In this document: piece after piece, positions 22,630 through 34,540 of the stretch
Position numbering within the stretch: the first letter of the stretch is position 1
How the letters are laid out: the number at the start of each line of letters is the position of its first letter
Source of the DNA: Delphinapterus leucas
Taxonomy: Eukaryota > Chordata > Mammalia > Artiodactyla > Monodontidae
Length of the DNA stretch: 64,000 nt
Direction of reading: 5' to 3'
Assembly (NCBI RefSeq): GCF_002288925.2
Contig: NW_022098076.1
Coordinates: 63,821,566-63,885,565, forward strand
The notes under the pieces: model-generated
Databases searched by the model: none
What the model was told of the DNA's origin: nothing
What the model saw: only the letters and a program-made list of their open reading frames with translations
Program-made: the position numbers and the translations under genes

Positions 22630-22850
22630 GTTTGTGGCTGAACAGTTGAGTCATAATCGGCACTCCCTAGCTGTGTGATCTTGGGCAAGTTGCTTAAAGC
22701 CTCCTTAAACCTCAGTCTTCTCATCTGTTAGTGATATAGCACTTGCCTCACAGGTGGGTTCTAAGGATGAGTTGAGATAATATATGTAAGGTGCCTAGCA
22801 GAGTGCCTGGCACATACAAAATGCATAGAAATGATAGCAGACATACTACT
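22630..22850 (+). repeat. MIR SINE
   Basis: Very clear forward MIR: 'cactccctagctgtgtgatc', 'ttgggcaagttgcttaaagc', 'ctcatctgttagtgatat', 'gatgagttgagataatatat', 'gagtgcctggcacataca'. Confidence 0.85.
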
Positions 22851-23708
22851 TCTCTTCCCTTCTCCTCTCGACAGTACCACGAAGGCGAGCAGATAGGATG
22901 CTTGCTTTAAATCATCACCAACACTACGAAATTAGGGAACACCATTATTGAGAGTCAGCTTCTGCATATCCATGTCAGAAATACATTACCCTACATGGAA
23001 ACGAAAGATAACTGTTGGGCACATCTGTGTAACTTTAAAACTATATTGTTTTCTTGAATTGCGTCAAGATTGATCATTGAGCCCAGGATCAAAAGCATTT
23101 CCAAAAGGTCACCTATATTCCTCAATGCTGCAGAATGCTTATATTTGCAGGAGGGTAAATTCTACAACTCAGGGCTGCAGACTTGTAAAGATTCCTATAA
23201 TTAGCTAAGTAGCTTCACGCTGCCACATGCCAGGACCTCCACTGATGCAGGTCTGCACTCATCCTCCAACCAGGAGCTGACTCTTCTTTTCCTCCATAGA
23301 GCATGGCTGTCAAGCTGTTCACAAAGTGTTTACTAATTTGAAAATAACAGCATGACCTTATAATTGTTAGTAGCCTTATCGGTTAGCATCTTGTAGAGAA
23401 AAAACAAATGAAAATGTTACTTTGCAAGTGCTTGCCACGTTTAGAGGCAAGAAGGGAGGGGCCCCTACAGGCTATAGCCATTTTCACTGGATCAAATCTT
23501 GACCCAGGGATCCAGGGGCCTAGCTTGGATAGAATCTAAAGTGCACCCTGTATCCCAAAGTACTCCTTCGAGAATAGATAAGAGGGACTTGCAAGGAACA
23601 CCTCTGCTTGGTCAGATCCAAGATATTTGTATTAGAACGTGTTAATTGCTGTCTTTACTTTTTGTGCATATGATAAACTTATAATCCTGCACTGTATTAG
23701 AACAGACA
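22851..23708. other. Unique sequence, nothing assigned
   Basis: No gene or confident repeat. Confidence 0.4.

Positions 23709-23739
<31 letters not shown>
23709..23739 (+). repeat. (CA)n microsatellite
   Basis: About 15 uninterrupted CA units. Likely polymorphic in length. Confidence 0.95.
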
Positions 23740-23740
<1 letters not shown>

Positions 23741-23899
23741 CCCCCTCTTTTTTTTTCTCAGTGCACATTGTTTCTCCCTTCTATTTTAAACGTGGGTCTT
23801 CCCAGGCATTTATCATATAAGTACATGCACGTGTATAGTATATAAATGAGTACTGCAAAGCAATCTTGGTTTTATTATTCCCTCCTAGTATAGAGTCAT

Positions 23900-24260
23900 C
23901 AGACTAGTCGCATGCTCTCATCTCACAAGTTTCCAAGATTATGCTCGCTTATGGCTCACTGTGGGGTCTCGGCATCTTCCTCGCTGTACACATGTTCCTC
24001 TCATTAATGCTAATGAAAGTTATGCATGTGTGTTAAGGGGAGAAAGAGCCCTCTGGATGCTCTCTCCCACATCCAGATTGAAAGGCTGGGCTGAAAAACA
24101 AAATATCGCTTTGCTGTTTATTTTTATCACACCAGTTTTTATTAACCAGATCTCCTATGATGAGGTCCAGGCATCTCGGCAGCATGATTCTGCTGATGGA
24201 GAACATGTGTAGCTTATCTCCCTGTGCTCTGATCCGTAGGCCGGGCTTGGGAAAACGGGT
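23900..24260. promoter_or_regulatory. Repeat-free block, possible conserved element
   Basis: Contains 'cattaatgctaatgaaag' with two TAAT cores and an octamer-like ATGCTAAT, then T-rich 'tttatttttatcacacc'. No repeat recognised. Regulatory function is inferred only. Confidence 0.2.
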
Positions 24261-25630
24261 GTGCCAACAAGACTTATAAGCCTTCCACCTCTGCCGTGGA
24301 TGTGGAATTGTAAAACTCAGTTTTAGATTATTTGACTCACACTGGGATTTCTTCTATAACTGATGAGGATCGTAGTGACTTTTGGCTGGAAAACTGCAAA
24401 GGTCTTTATATGTCCTCAAAAATCCTCTCGGACTTTCACGTCCTGAGCAGAACTGTGTCCAAAAGAAAATTGTAAAGTAATTAACCTTTCCCACTGACTG
24501 AATTTTTTAAACAAAAATTCTTTTCACTTTCTTCCCTTCTCTCCCCCTCCCAAAAGCTCAAGTGACTCTCAAACAAGTCTGCCTTTTTGTAGTAGAAAAT
24601 CTGATCCTCAACATGGTCTCAAGGGTGTAGATTATTAGCTCGTTCATCCAATTAGAGAAAATCATAACTTCTTGATCTACCTCTATGGTCCCTGAACACT
24701 TACATATCATAATTCTACTCTTACTCAAGCTACTAGAGACATTTTGTATGTTGCTTTTCAAAGAAGACCTTAAACAGCTACACATAATATGGAAAGAGAT
24801 CCCTTTATAATCAGGTGGGAGTTATTTGTTTTTGTCTCAATGTATGATTAAATATGATTAAAGATATTGTGTTGTAATAAGGTAACCTTGGAAAGTTGCC
24901 CTGGGAGAAACCATAGCTGATGGATTCATTAGTTTAAAGTTGGGAAATGGATGCAGCTGCTAAGCTGAATTCAATGAGTGGAAAATGGAAACAGGGGGCA
25001 GGTGCAGGTCCCCACAGCAAGCTCTGTAGTTGTAGCTGAGCTGGGAGCTATTGGTGTAGTAGCTTCTTAGGAAAACTAAGAAAATAGCCGTCAAATGCCT
25101 AGACTTCATTGATTCAAAGTAATAAAATGGTAGCATTAACTCGACCATATAGAAGCTTGAGAAATAAATTCTGCCTAGGAGCTTAGCACAATAAGGCAAG
25201 GACAACACAGTTTTATGTGTCTTTGAATCATCTGCACACAGACGTGTTGAAAGAGAGGCAACTGTGATGTACTAGGAGGTGTACAGGGTTTGAGGGAGGT
25301 CAGGCTTTTTCACTTTTCAGCTTGCCCAGCAGAGCGCCTGGCTTTGGATGGTCTCATAGGCACTTCATACAGGACTTTGTGAAGCAGATGTTACGGTCCC
25401 TTTAGATAGGAAGTGGTAGAGTTAGACCCTAAGACATCTCAAGACACTAACTAAAGGGCATCAGAAACCAGAGGAAAGGGTTATCTTGAGAACCAGACCC
25501 AGTAGCCAGGGTAAAGTAAGAGGCAGTGTGGAGCCCACCTGTGGGTCCCAGAAAGGAAGTCCCTCCTTCTCCTTTGCAGACAAGGGATCAAGGCAAATTT
25601 GGGAAGGAGACGAACAGATTCAGACTATGG
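24261..25630. other. Unique sequence, nothing assigned
   Basis: Short minus-strand frames at 24558-24785 and 24960-25208 have no recognisable domain. Confidence 0.4.
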
Positions 25631-25639
25631 CAAACTCTG

Positions 25640-26995
25640 AATCCTTAGAGTGCTCTCCTTCTTCTCTTTTCTCAGACTACACTCACTCACTAGGTGGTTT
25701 CTTCTTGTCTCATGGCTTCAGTACTACCTCTATACTGATGTCTACGAGATTTATACCTCTAGCCTTGATCTCCCCATTGCCTGTGTGATGTTAACTTATA
25801 GAAAATAAGTTGTACAATGACTAACAGGCATCTCAAAAATTTCCACATCCTAAACTGGACTCTTGATTCCAACATCTCCCACCCCAAACCTATTCCTCAC
25901 TAGGTCTTTCCAATTTCAGTAAATAGCACCAACATCTACCCAACTGCTCATGCAATTCGTAGTATTATTAATTCTTCTCGTTCTGCACCTCAACCATCCC
26001 CCCTTCCATTAAGTCTATCAGTAAGACCCATGAGAGGGGTCTCCAAAATACTATACATCAGTGGTTCCTAAACTTGTCTGCCCACTGGAATTACCTGGAG
26101 AGCATCAAAAGTTGACAGCTGTGTCCTACCCTCGGTGATGGTGATCTAATTGGTCTGGGGTGTGGCCTTGGTTTTGAAAATGCTAAATGACCTACGCCCC
26201 AGGTGACTGTAATGTGGAGACCGGTATGGGAACCTTGATGTATATTTCAAATCATATATACCACATTGCTTCATCTCCACTGCTTCGACAATTGCAGTAC
26301 CTCCCAGCTACTCACTCCATTTTTTCATTCTTTCTCTCCATCATCTACTTTATACACAGTAGCTAGAGTGCTCTTTTAGGAATGTGGGTCATATCAAGTC
26401 ACCTCCCTGTTTAAAAGACCCAAGTGACTTTTCACTGCAGTTAAGAGTAAGATCAAAACTCTTTACTGAGTCTTCCAGGTCCTGTAGGATCTAGTTCCTT
26501 TGTTCTCATCTGATCACACCTCTTTCCACCTTCTTTTCTTCATTCTGTGCTACAGCCACACCAGCCTTCTTTTTGGATTCTGTAACATGCAAGCTTATTC
26601 CTATCTCAGAGCTTCCGTTATTTATTGTTTCTTCTGCTTTTAGCCTCTTCTCCCAAATTTTTGCACTTCTGTCTTCTTTGTCATTCAGGTCCCAGCCTTA
26701 ATGTCATATCTTCAGAGAAAACCTATATAAAATAGTATCTTCCACTGCAATCATTCTCATATTTCCTTTTATTTATTTTCTTTACAGAACCAAAATAATA
26801 CATTTGTTTACTCGCTGTGTGTGTATGTATGTGTGGGTGTACAAGCATGTTTCTCTCCCTGTTAGATCAGAAGCTTCATGAAAGTGTAAACCTTATTTCT
26901 TTTGTTCACTCCTGTATTGTCAGGTTTTAGCCCCTGGACTGCAGTGTTTACTTATTAAATAGATGTTGACTATCTGACTATCTGAGTGACTGAAT
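25640..26995 (+). repeat. Long L2 LINE 3' portion, split by MER5A
   Basis: The left part (25640-26050) has the L2 order 'atactgatgtctacgagat', 'tataggcatctcaaa'-like 'aacaggcatctcaaaaattt' and 'ctggactcttgattccaac'. The right part (26245-26995) has 'ccagctactcactcc', 'tgctacagccacaccagcct', 'ctcagagcttccgttattta', 'gtcattcaggtcccagcct', and the 3' end 'ttagatcagaagcttcatga' with 'gttcactcctgtattg'. Stop codons are frequent, so it is a dead copy. The 100-codon frame at 25486-25788 partly reads through it. Confidence 0.8.
26059..26235 (+). repeat. MER5A hAT relic inside the L2
   Basis: Starts 'cagtggttcctaaacttg', has 'atctaattggtctggggtg' in the middle, and ends with a decayed inverted copy of the start ('gtatgggaacc'). 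L2 sequence continues on both sides. Confidence 0.8.
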
Positions 26996-27254
26996 ATCTT
27001 ATCCAGACAGTAGCATGATTAGCAAAAGATGGCTTTGTCCAGGAGCTTGTGTCATTGCAGATCTGTGATTCAAACAATGATGCTAGGACTTGGTGCTTGT
27101 GTCCAACAGTAAAATGGCAAGTTAAGGCCTAGAATCCAGATCTGGTTTCTATATTCTCTTTTCCTTAACTTCTTTTAGGAAATATCTTTAAATCCATTAT
27201 TGGCCTCATGTGTGGACTCGAGTAGGAGACAGTAATAGAAAGTAGTAGAAGAAA

Positions 27255-27625
27255 TTAGCCAGAACAGTCTAGTTTATGCTGAGATAACAAACGGCACCAA
27301 AATTTTTAGTGACTTAACACTGAGCAGTGACTTAACAAGAAGGTTTCTTACACATGCAAAGTCTGCTGTGGGTCTGGGAAACTCTCCAGGAAGCTGTTTT
27401 CTTTCTGGGACGGCTCAGCATTCCAGACTGCTTTGTTCTTAAGACCACTCCCTATCAACATGGTCAGAAAGGAGTAGATAGACAATTGTACACAAATTTA
27501 CACATCGAGTACAATTCTTAAGTCCATATCCAGTGGCCCAAACAAGTCACATGACATTCCCAGAGGAGAGGAGAATTGTAAACCTTGGTGAGTAGCAGGA
27601 ATGTCTACCGCAGGAGGTACAGATC
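27255..27625 (-). repeat. Probable MaLR/ERVL-type LTR
   Basis: 'gtttatgctgagataacaaa', 'agtgacttaaca', 'aagtctgctgtgggtctggg', then 'aagtcacatgacattcccag' and 'aggagaattgtaaac' follow the order of a common mammalian LTR in reverse. Decayed; no target-site duplication identified. Confidence 0.45.
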
Positions 27626-27845
27626 AAGGTGGTACAAAGAAAAGAAACAACTAGGAAGCGTTTTTAATGCATGAGTCTTGTGTTGGGCTACTGTCTCCAC
27701 TTCTGGTCAGTTTTAGGAATATAATGGTGAAACTAGATTTCCAAAACCAGATAAACATAACAGAAACAAGAAACTCCAGCAGAAATAATTTGATCTGAGA
27801 ATAATCATCCCACTCATTTCCCCATTACTTCTCACACTCTGTGGC

Positions 27846-28176
27846 AAGAAGAATTAAAACACTGTAGCTGGGGCAGGGGGTCAGGTAACTAACATCCCAC
27901 AAGCCGCGAGGCACGGCCAAAATAAATAAAATTAAAACAAAACAAACAAACAAAAACACTGTAGCACAGGGAACTATATTCAATATCTTGTAATAACCTA
28001 TAATGGAAAAAAATTTTACAAAGGAAAATATATATGTATAATCATATATGTGTATGTATAATCAAATCACTTTGCCCTACACCTGAAACTCCCACAATAT
28101 TGTAACTCAACTATACTTTATAAAAAGAGAAAATAAAATAAACTAAAACAAAACAAAAAAGGAAAAGAAGAATTAA
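27846..28176 (+). mobile_element. 5'-truncated cetartiodactyl L1 with 12-bp TSD
   Basis: The L1 3' end (27858-28164, including a later SINE) reads 'acagggaactatattcaata', 'tcttgtaataacctataatg', 'cactttgccctacacctgaa' and 'aatattgtaactcaactata', followed by an A-rich tail. The direct repeat 'aagaagaattaa' lies at 27846-27857 and 28165-28176. This is typical target-primed reverse transcription with strong 5' truncation (about 220 bp of L1 retained). Confidence 0.88.
27856..27965 (+). mobile_element. 5'-truncated CHR SINE nested in the L1
   Basis: The SINE part at 27869-27952 retains only the 3' half ('aacatcccacaagccgcgag', 'gcacggccaaaataaataaa') plus an A-rich tail. A perfect direct repeat 'aaaacactgtagc' lies at 27856-27868 and 27953-27965. 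This repeat spans the first bases of the L1, so the SINE inserted later, at the very 5' edge of the L1 copy. Confidence 0.88.
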
Positions 28177-28179
28177 GAT

Positions 28180-29185
28180 ACTAAGATCGTAACTGCTTTG
28201 TCCTTAGGAGATCCAGTAAGTCATCCTTTGTGATGGGAAAATATTTGAAGTCTCCTGACTTAGAAATCCACTTTGTAACCATTGGTTTACTGTGGCAAGC
28301 TTTCCCCATAGGGTATATTATATACAGCAGAAAAACAAACCAAATGGACTCTGTCAGATTTCTCAAACAAGTCCCAGACCTTTGTGGCCTCAAAACTGAA
28401 TTATTACAATGTTTGTTATCAGGGCCTCCCTTGATCCATTGGCTGGTAATTCAGGGTGTAGTTTGACAGTCTCCTAATTGACGTGTCATATAGAGCCTGT
28501 TATATCTGTATTTGACGATTGTATTTACTGTCATCTTTCTTCAGGTGCAATTCAACTCAGTAACTTTGATCTTTCAACTCACTCAAACAATTTTGTAGGC
28601 TACCTTCTTAGGTTTCCACTAAAATAGTGAAATAAGCAACAACAAAAAAAACACTTGACTGCAAATGCTAACCTGGAAAACTTAGGATGTCTTTGAATCC
28701 AAATAGATAATATTGGAGTCATGATTTTCAAAAAGAAGTCCCAGTTTTAACCTTTCTCATGGCTCAGTACAAATTTCTCTGTTCTCTTAGGCTCACATAA
28801 TGACTATATCAGAAAAATTTCACTTGGCGACTTACTTTAAAGATACTTGTAGTTCTAGACAAAAAGAGAAGAAAATAATGACAGGGATGGTTTCCGCTCT
28901 TTGGTAGTATTAGCATTTGTGGTCACAGGAAGGGCATTTAGTAAATTAATTCAGCCATTCTGTCAATGCTGTCATGAGAAGGAGCAACTTCCAGCATTCA
29001 GCTTTGCCCCAGGAACATGTTCCTCATCCAGCAAGATGTGTTCCACCCAATATTTGTGTTGTAATTATAAAAGGCTAGGTTGAGCTATGGTGTCTAGAAT
29101 ATTCTGCTAGACTTCAATATCTACCTGGATGTTTCACAGGCACATCAAACACTGTAGCATGCTTCCCCTTGTGCATATCCTATCA
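28180..29185. other. Unique sequence, nothing assigned
   Basis: Overlapping opposite frames at 28181-28466 have no recognisable domain. No repeat recognised. Confidence 0.4.
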
Positions 29186-29189
29186 ATTT

Positions 29190-29285
29190 CCTATTCCCTA
29201 TTGCAGTGAACTGTAAGATCCCTTGTGCCTAACACATTGCTCCCCACATCTTTATGGAATGAATGAATACATATTTGGATGATAT
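29190..29285 (+). repeat. Possible L2 3' end
   Basis: 'gtgcctaacacattgctccc' followed by 'atggaatgaatgaatac' resembles the end of L2 before its short repeats. Weak. Confidence 0.35.
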
Positions 29286-30916
29286 AAAAACTCTTTGGTA
29301 TGTATAAGCATTTATTTTGATAATATTAACAGTATTATTTTCATGTGCAGACTGGCAGATCAAGATGGTCTAAAGTTACTTTCTTGACTTTTTTCTCAGC
29401 AGCCTCCCCTCTTAAATAGGTCTCTACTTGCAATTGTTTGAGTGATCTGTCAATGCATGGTAGGCATGCATTCCTGTATTTCTTTTAGAGCTTCCTATTC
29501 CAGGAGAAGAACTGTATTTTCTCTACAGAATAGAGAAACTTCTCATACTGGTGTTGTGTACGGTCAAACATAGTAAGCACAGGCACTCAGGACATGTTTT
29601 TCTGCTGGATGGTACATTTTGAAATGTGTTTTAAAAAATACGTCTATAAATATGCATAAATGTATACTTTCTGAAGCCTAGTTTTTAGGTATATATTTAC
29701 ACATTTATAACTTACCTTATTTTAGAAAGAGTATATGGTCACTGAACAAGATACATGTGTGTATTATAACATTCAATTCAATTAAAAATAAATAGCTGAG
29801 AAAATCAGAGTAATAGAAAAATAAGGGCCGTTAGAAAAAAAAGGGTAACTGCATCAAAGAATCTAGGGTACAAAAATATATCACGAGTTCCTACTTATTT
29901 GCTCTAAGCTCTCTGGTAGGCAATGTATAAATCAGAACTCAATGTTTAAGCTCTATAAGATAAAACTAGGTGCTCAGGCATGGCTCAGCTATTCCTAAAG
30001 CCTGAAAGAAATTTGTCACATAGGCCCTCATAGAGAGGACACCTGTGATGCAGTAGATAATACCTTAAACAATGTCCTCATAGGAAATACAGTGAGCTTC
30101 ACAGCACTGCTTCTGGTGACGTCCCTCAGTAAAGGGTGATGACACTGAAGTCAATGTGAAAGCAATTCTACAGAGGAACAGTGTGATGCGGTCCAGGGAC
30201 ACAGCTCTCTGCCATCTAGCTGAATTTCAAGATATATTTTCAGAGGGTCAGAGTCATGGGTGGACATCCACAAATTGTTTCTTTCGGTTACGCTTCAGGT
30301 AACTATTGGTGGAAATATACATCTGAGTTCAAGATGATACCGTTATTGATAGGGGGATGCCCTAGGAGCCACGGGCTCCTGAGGTCTCAGGAAATGTCAT
30401 AAAGATAGAGACTAATCAGACACAGAGATTCGAGGAAACCCGCTGGCTGTTGGAGATCCTCCAGTATCAAGTAAAGGCCATGACTCAACTATAGCTCTAA
30501 CTTGTTTATGTAAAAGAAAAGTCAATATAGTTTCCACTTAAAAACTTTTAAACTGTTTTTTATTGTTAAGGGACATGTGTAAGTCCTAAGCATATGTCCT
30601 GAAAATTAAAGGGTAGTAATAAAAAATATCTAAAAATGGAAACCCTGCTTTTCAATAAATGGTAACTTCTTATTGATTCTGAGATCAAAATTCCTTAACT
30701 GAAAGAGGACTTCAGCATCTGTAGACTCACAAGAGAACCCCAAAGATTCGTATACAATTAAACAATCTCATCTCTGAAGCAACGACCCAGAAGAAAAGTG
30801 TGTCTGTCTTCAGTAAACATGTAGTATTTAGAATATACTTCCAGTGCAGTTTACATGCATAAATAAGGGAGAAAAGAATCCTGGAGCATATACCAGTGGT
30901 GTTTGGATGGTTACAT
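29286..30916. other. AT-rich unique sequence, nothing assigned
   Basis: No gene or confident repeat. Long AT-rich runs at 29600-29830. Confidence 0.4.
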
Positions 30917-30968
30917 AAAGAATTCAGAAACCAAAAAAAAAAAAAAAAAAAAAAAGAATTAAGAAACC
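30917..30968 (+). mobile_element. Poly(A)-only retroposition scar
   Basis: A pure A tract at about 30933-30952 is bracketed by a 16-bp direct repeat with one mismatch: 'aaagaattcagaaacc' at 30917-30932 and 'aaagaattaagaaacc' at 30953-30968. No SINE or LINE body is present. This fits target-primed insertion of nothing but a tail. The 119-codon minus frame crossing it encodes a Phe run and is not a gene. Confidence 0.7.
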
Positions 30969-32600
30969 ATGACCTGTCCATTGTGTAAGTGGTTGAGTGG
31001 GGAAGCAGAAAGAGCAGACCGACAGGGTTCATGGCAACGGGGAGAGCGTTGCTGTCATTTATATTGGCCTTGCTGAATCTACACAAAGCTCTTCCTTAGT
31101 ACTTAGGGTTTTAAAGATCTGTCAGATGGCACCACAGCAGGCTAATGCGGTGGCATGTTCTGGAGGCATTCATCTGGTTTGCTCCCCCCTGCTAAATAAG
31201 TGGAAAAATGTGAATTTTAATAATTAATAGGCACTTACCCTTCTTTCGTCATACTGTCAGCTTCGGTTGGTTTCTGTCTTGCCATTAACATGTCTAATGC
31301 ATATGTCAAGTGGAAGGCTGACATGCTAGTGGCAAACAGAATATTATGTGAAGGCGGCAATGTGTTAAAACAATTGAGCGAACAACCACTAAAGTTTGCA
31401 GCTCAGGCCATATGTTGCAGTGTTTAATTTCCCGTAGTGGAGAAACATGGTTGTCAGAGAAAAAGATGATGAATGCATTTACTCTGGGCAACTTATTACA
31501 ATGAAGAATGACTTTCCAGAGGAAGAAAACAGAAGAATTAGGTTTGCATGGAGAGCATATGGGAGGCAGTCAAACCTAGGCAAGGATAACGGGACTGCGT
31601 GCTTTCAAGTGAAAGACGTTTAATCAATGCACGTGGCTGGTGTTGACATATGGAAGTGAGAAATGGGTTTTGATTCGGAAGACAGGAAGAAGGTCAACGG
31701 TAGTACAGGTGGTTACAGAATGATTGATAATTTGAGTAACTAACCGAGAAAGACTATGTGACTCTTGCAGTTGGGCAACAGACTCCAGAGAACAATGTAA
31801 TTTAGAAAAATACAGAACATGAGATGATCCAGGGCAGGTCACCTGGCTACAAGAAGAGATGACAGACAGAATAAGCCGATGATCGAATGGTAATAACAAG
31901 GATGCACTGGGGAAGGAGCAGGTGGCAGAGGCTCTAGGTGGGCAAATCCGAAATGGCTGAGGCTGGGACTGAGCCTTGTCCACACCACGGAGGGAATGAG
32001 GGCAAACAATCTTCCCAGGCTGAAGTCGGTACAACTTTGATTTGCTCCCCTACAGCTGACCTGGAGACTCAGAAATTCTACTTAAAGTTAGAGAAAAACA
32101 TCACCTGCCGATATCAAAGTCTTGCTGGGGGGGCATGAAACACAAACTAAATATTGTTTGTAAATTTTCTTCCCTGCAACAAGGATTTCTAGGTAAACCC
32201 ATAGATTCACTTTCTTATCCTGGTCCCAAAAATACATAGGGTAGAGCTCTTAAATTACCTTTATCTGAGTTATATTTAATCCCATCCTTCCAGAGGTGAA
32301 AGGTTAGCTCATGAACTTGGTGAAGCAACAGACGATTTAGTATTTAATTCCTGCAGTCTCCATTTGTCTTTTTGTTACTTGGTTAGGGACGTGGCCCTGG
32401 AAAGATGATGTTTCGAGAAAAGCGATTTTGATCACTAATGATTATTACAAAGAATATGTAATGACCAGATCCTACTCAAAATACCACAAATAACTACACC
32501 CTAGAAACAGTGTGTTCGCAAAGATTATATAAATCAGTGCCTCATAATGGTTCATTTAAAGTGTGATTAGGGTAATGGATTTAACAGAGATAGCACATTG
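30969..32600. other. Mostly unique sequence, nothing assigned
   Basis: The 136-codon minus frame at 31624-32034 has no recognisable domain and is within chance expectation. No repeat assigned. Confidence 0.4.
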
Positions 32601-32689
32601 TTCTTTTCTAAGCGAAAGCACTTCCTAGACACTTAAAGTGTTGATTTAACTAACAAGGTCTTTCTTTTCTTAAAAACTTCCACTTCTCA

Positions 32690-33110
32690 TGGGTCGAAAA
32701 AGTTAGAAGTCTTCCTTCAGATGTTTCAAGAATAAAACATTAAAATAAAGGCTGAACACAAGCAGTTGCTCTCACACTAGTTTAGTGTGAGAAGGTGAGG
32801 AGGGAGGACAAAAAGGAGCTATTGAAGATGGAGGACGGGGATTTTAAAAATTGGTATTTACCTCTAAGTCAGAGAGTAGCCTATCGGATTCTACGTTTTG
32901 CCTGTTTATGCTCTTTTAGTCCTTACGTTTTTCTGAAGATTAAGCTTTAGCCAAGGACAGCCTGCAAGTTGCAGATGGGATTGATTAAATTCTGAGAGCG
33001 AGTCTAAATTGACCTAACATAAATGACCCCTGAAATCAAAGCGTAAGAATGAGTAATTAGGGATGGGGCCTGAAATAAATATAATTAAATTTAACTATCA
33101 GTTAGTTCTC
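32690..33110. promoter_or_regulatory. Repeat-free AT-rich block, possible enhancer
   Basis: Contains 'gattgattaaattctgag', 'gagtaattaggg' and 'aatataattaaatttaac', several TAAT cores within about 120 bp (32980-33100). No repeat recognised. Inference from motifs only. Confidence 0.2.
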
Positions 33111-34035
33111 TTGTAGAGGAGTCCTTACAGCGGTGAACAAACAGTGCCTCAGTTTCCTCTATCAGAGATTGAGCAAAACACTTCCCTTTCTCATCAAGGG
33201 CTGTGAGGATCTCTTACTGCCTGAAACATACTTGGAAATCTTCACACAAAAGGTGCTATGGATGAGAAATGAAATGTTAGCATCCAATAGCATGTAGGTC
33301 TCACTCTCTATGCCTTTTCAAGTGTCTACCACTTCTTCTTTCAGCCTTTTGTCCTGCCACCCTGAGTCCGTTGACTAATTCTCTAACGTCTAAAAGTTGC
33401 AGATAAGGTGAGCACGGACATGGAGCTGCCATTACACTCCTTAAAACTTATCTAAATCATATTTTTATCTAAACGTGTGCTGCACTCTTGGGAGTTTGAT
33501 GAGTGATACGGAAAGTAGCAGGCTAAAACAATAACCAGAAAAATCATCAGAACCTGTATGATTTAAAAATTGGCAATATGAGCTTCATAAATGACATGGG
33601 TGGATCATTTTCATTATCATTGCTTGGACTGTGCGCATCCAATGTGAGCAAGGAAAAATAAGAAAGTCAGTCCAGTCACTGTAGGATCTGAGGATAGCAG
33701 GCTAGCTGGGGACTATGGTGAACTGGCAAATTCAGATCTGATTTTTTTTTCAAGAAAGGCTGGAAGCATGGATTTTTACATAAACTCTCCAAAAATTTAA
33801 ATGCTGTTGACAATTAAATTACAACATGGTGTGTCAGACCAAATATGTATGGAGGCCACATGTGACCTCTAGATCACTTGTTTGCCACTTTTGATTTGGA
33901 AAATGTTCCATGCCGCAATAATGTACTTTTCAGATAAATGCTCAGAACTGTGTGCTCTCTCTTACCTTTTGGAGCAAAAGGGCTCCTTTTTTAAGTGCCT
34001 ATAGCTGAAATTCTCCCCATGTTTAGAACCGTCCA
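33111..34035. other. Unique sequence, nothing assigned
   Basis: No gene or confident repeat. Confidence 0.4.
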
Positions 34036-34039
34036 GTTG

Positions 34040-34540
34040 AAAAACAATAATTCCTGGAGACCAACCATGTGCCAAATACTATCAGGGGTACAGAAAGTGA
34101 GTCCCATCCTCAAAGTGCTCACAGAATAGAAGACAGGATCAAACAAGTTCATTAATGCCCGCAGCATAAGGAGCAGAGAAACAAGTGCTGAAACAGCAGC
34201 ACAGAACAAGTGCCATGGGCTCCAAGGATTGAGTAAGTGATGCAGTCGTGGATTCCAGGGAAGAGACTTCAGGGAATGTGCAGCCTGAAATAAGCCATGA
34301 GGGTAGACGGGGTTTTGACACATGGAGATGCTGGAGGAGGGCATTTCCGGCAACAGCTTGAGCGACGGCATGGATGTGGGAGAGGGTGGGGTACAGTTAA
34401 GGAAGCATGCAAAGCCAAGTTTGTCTGGAGCATAAGGTAAGTGTGGGAGATTTGCAGAGACAAAAGCTGAGCACAGCGGTGGGCTCCATATTGTGGAGAG
34501 CTTTGAATGCTCGGGTTGGGTATATATACCAATAGTGTAG
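34040..34540 (-). repeat. L2 LINE, long reverse fragment
   Basis: 'accatgtgccaaatactatc', 'ggggtacagaaagtgag', 'cctcaaagtgctcacagaat', then 'ggagggcatttccggc', 'ggaagcatgcaaagccaag', 'tgtctggagcataagg' and 'gtggagagctttgaatgc' follow the known reverse L2 order. The 207-codon minus-strand frame at 33991-34614, the longest in the window, runs through this repeat in the L2 sense direction. It contains no reverse-transcriptase motif I can see. Confidence 0.75.

Noticed and set aside
25486..25788. 100-codon plus-strand frame
   Set aside because: Its right half is L2 sequence; the left half has no motif.
31034..31052. Short perfect stem 'gcaacg' / 'cgttgc' with 7-nt loop
   Set aside because: A 6-bp stem is common by chance and the arrangement does not match an RFX X-box orientation.
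31624..32034. 136-codon minus-strand frame
   Set aside because: No recognised domain, and chance length.
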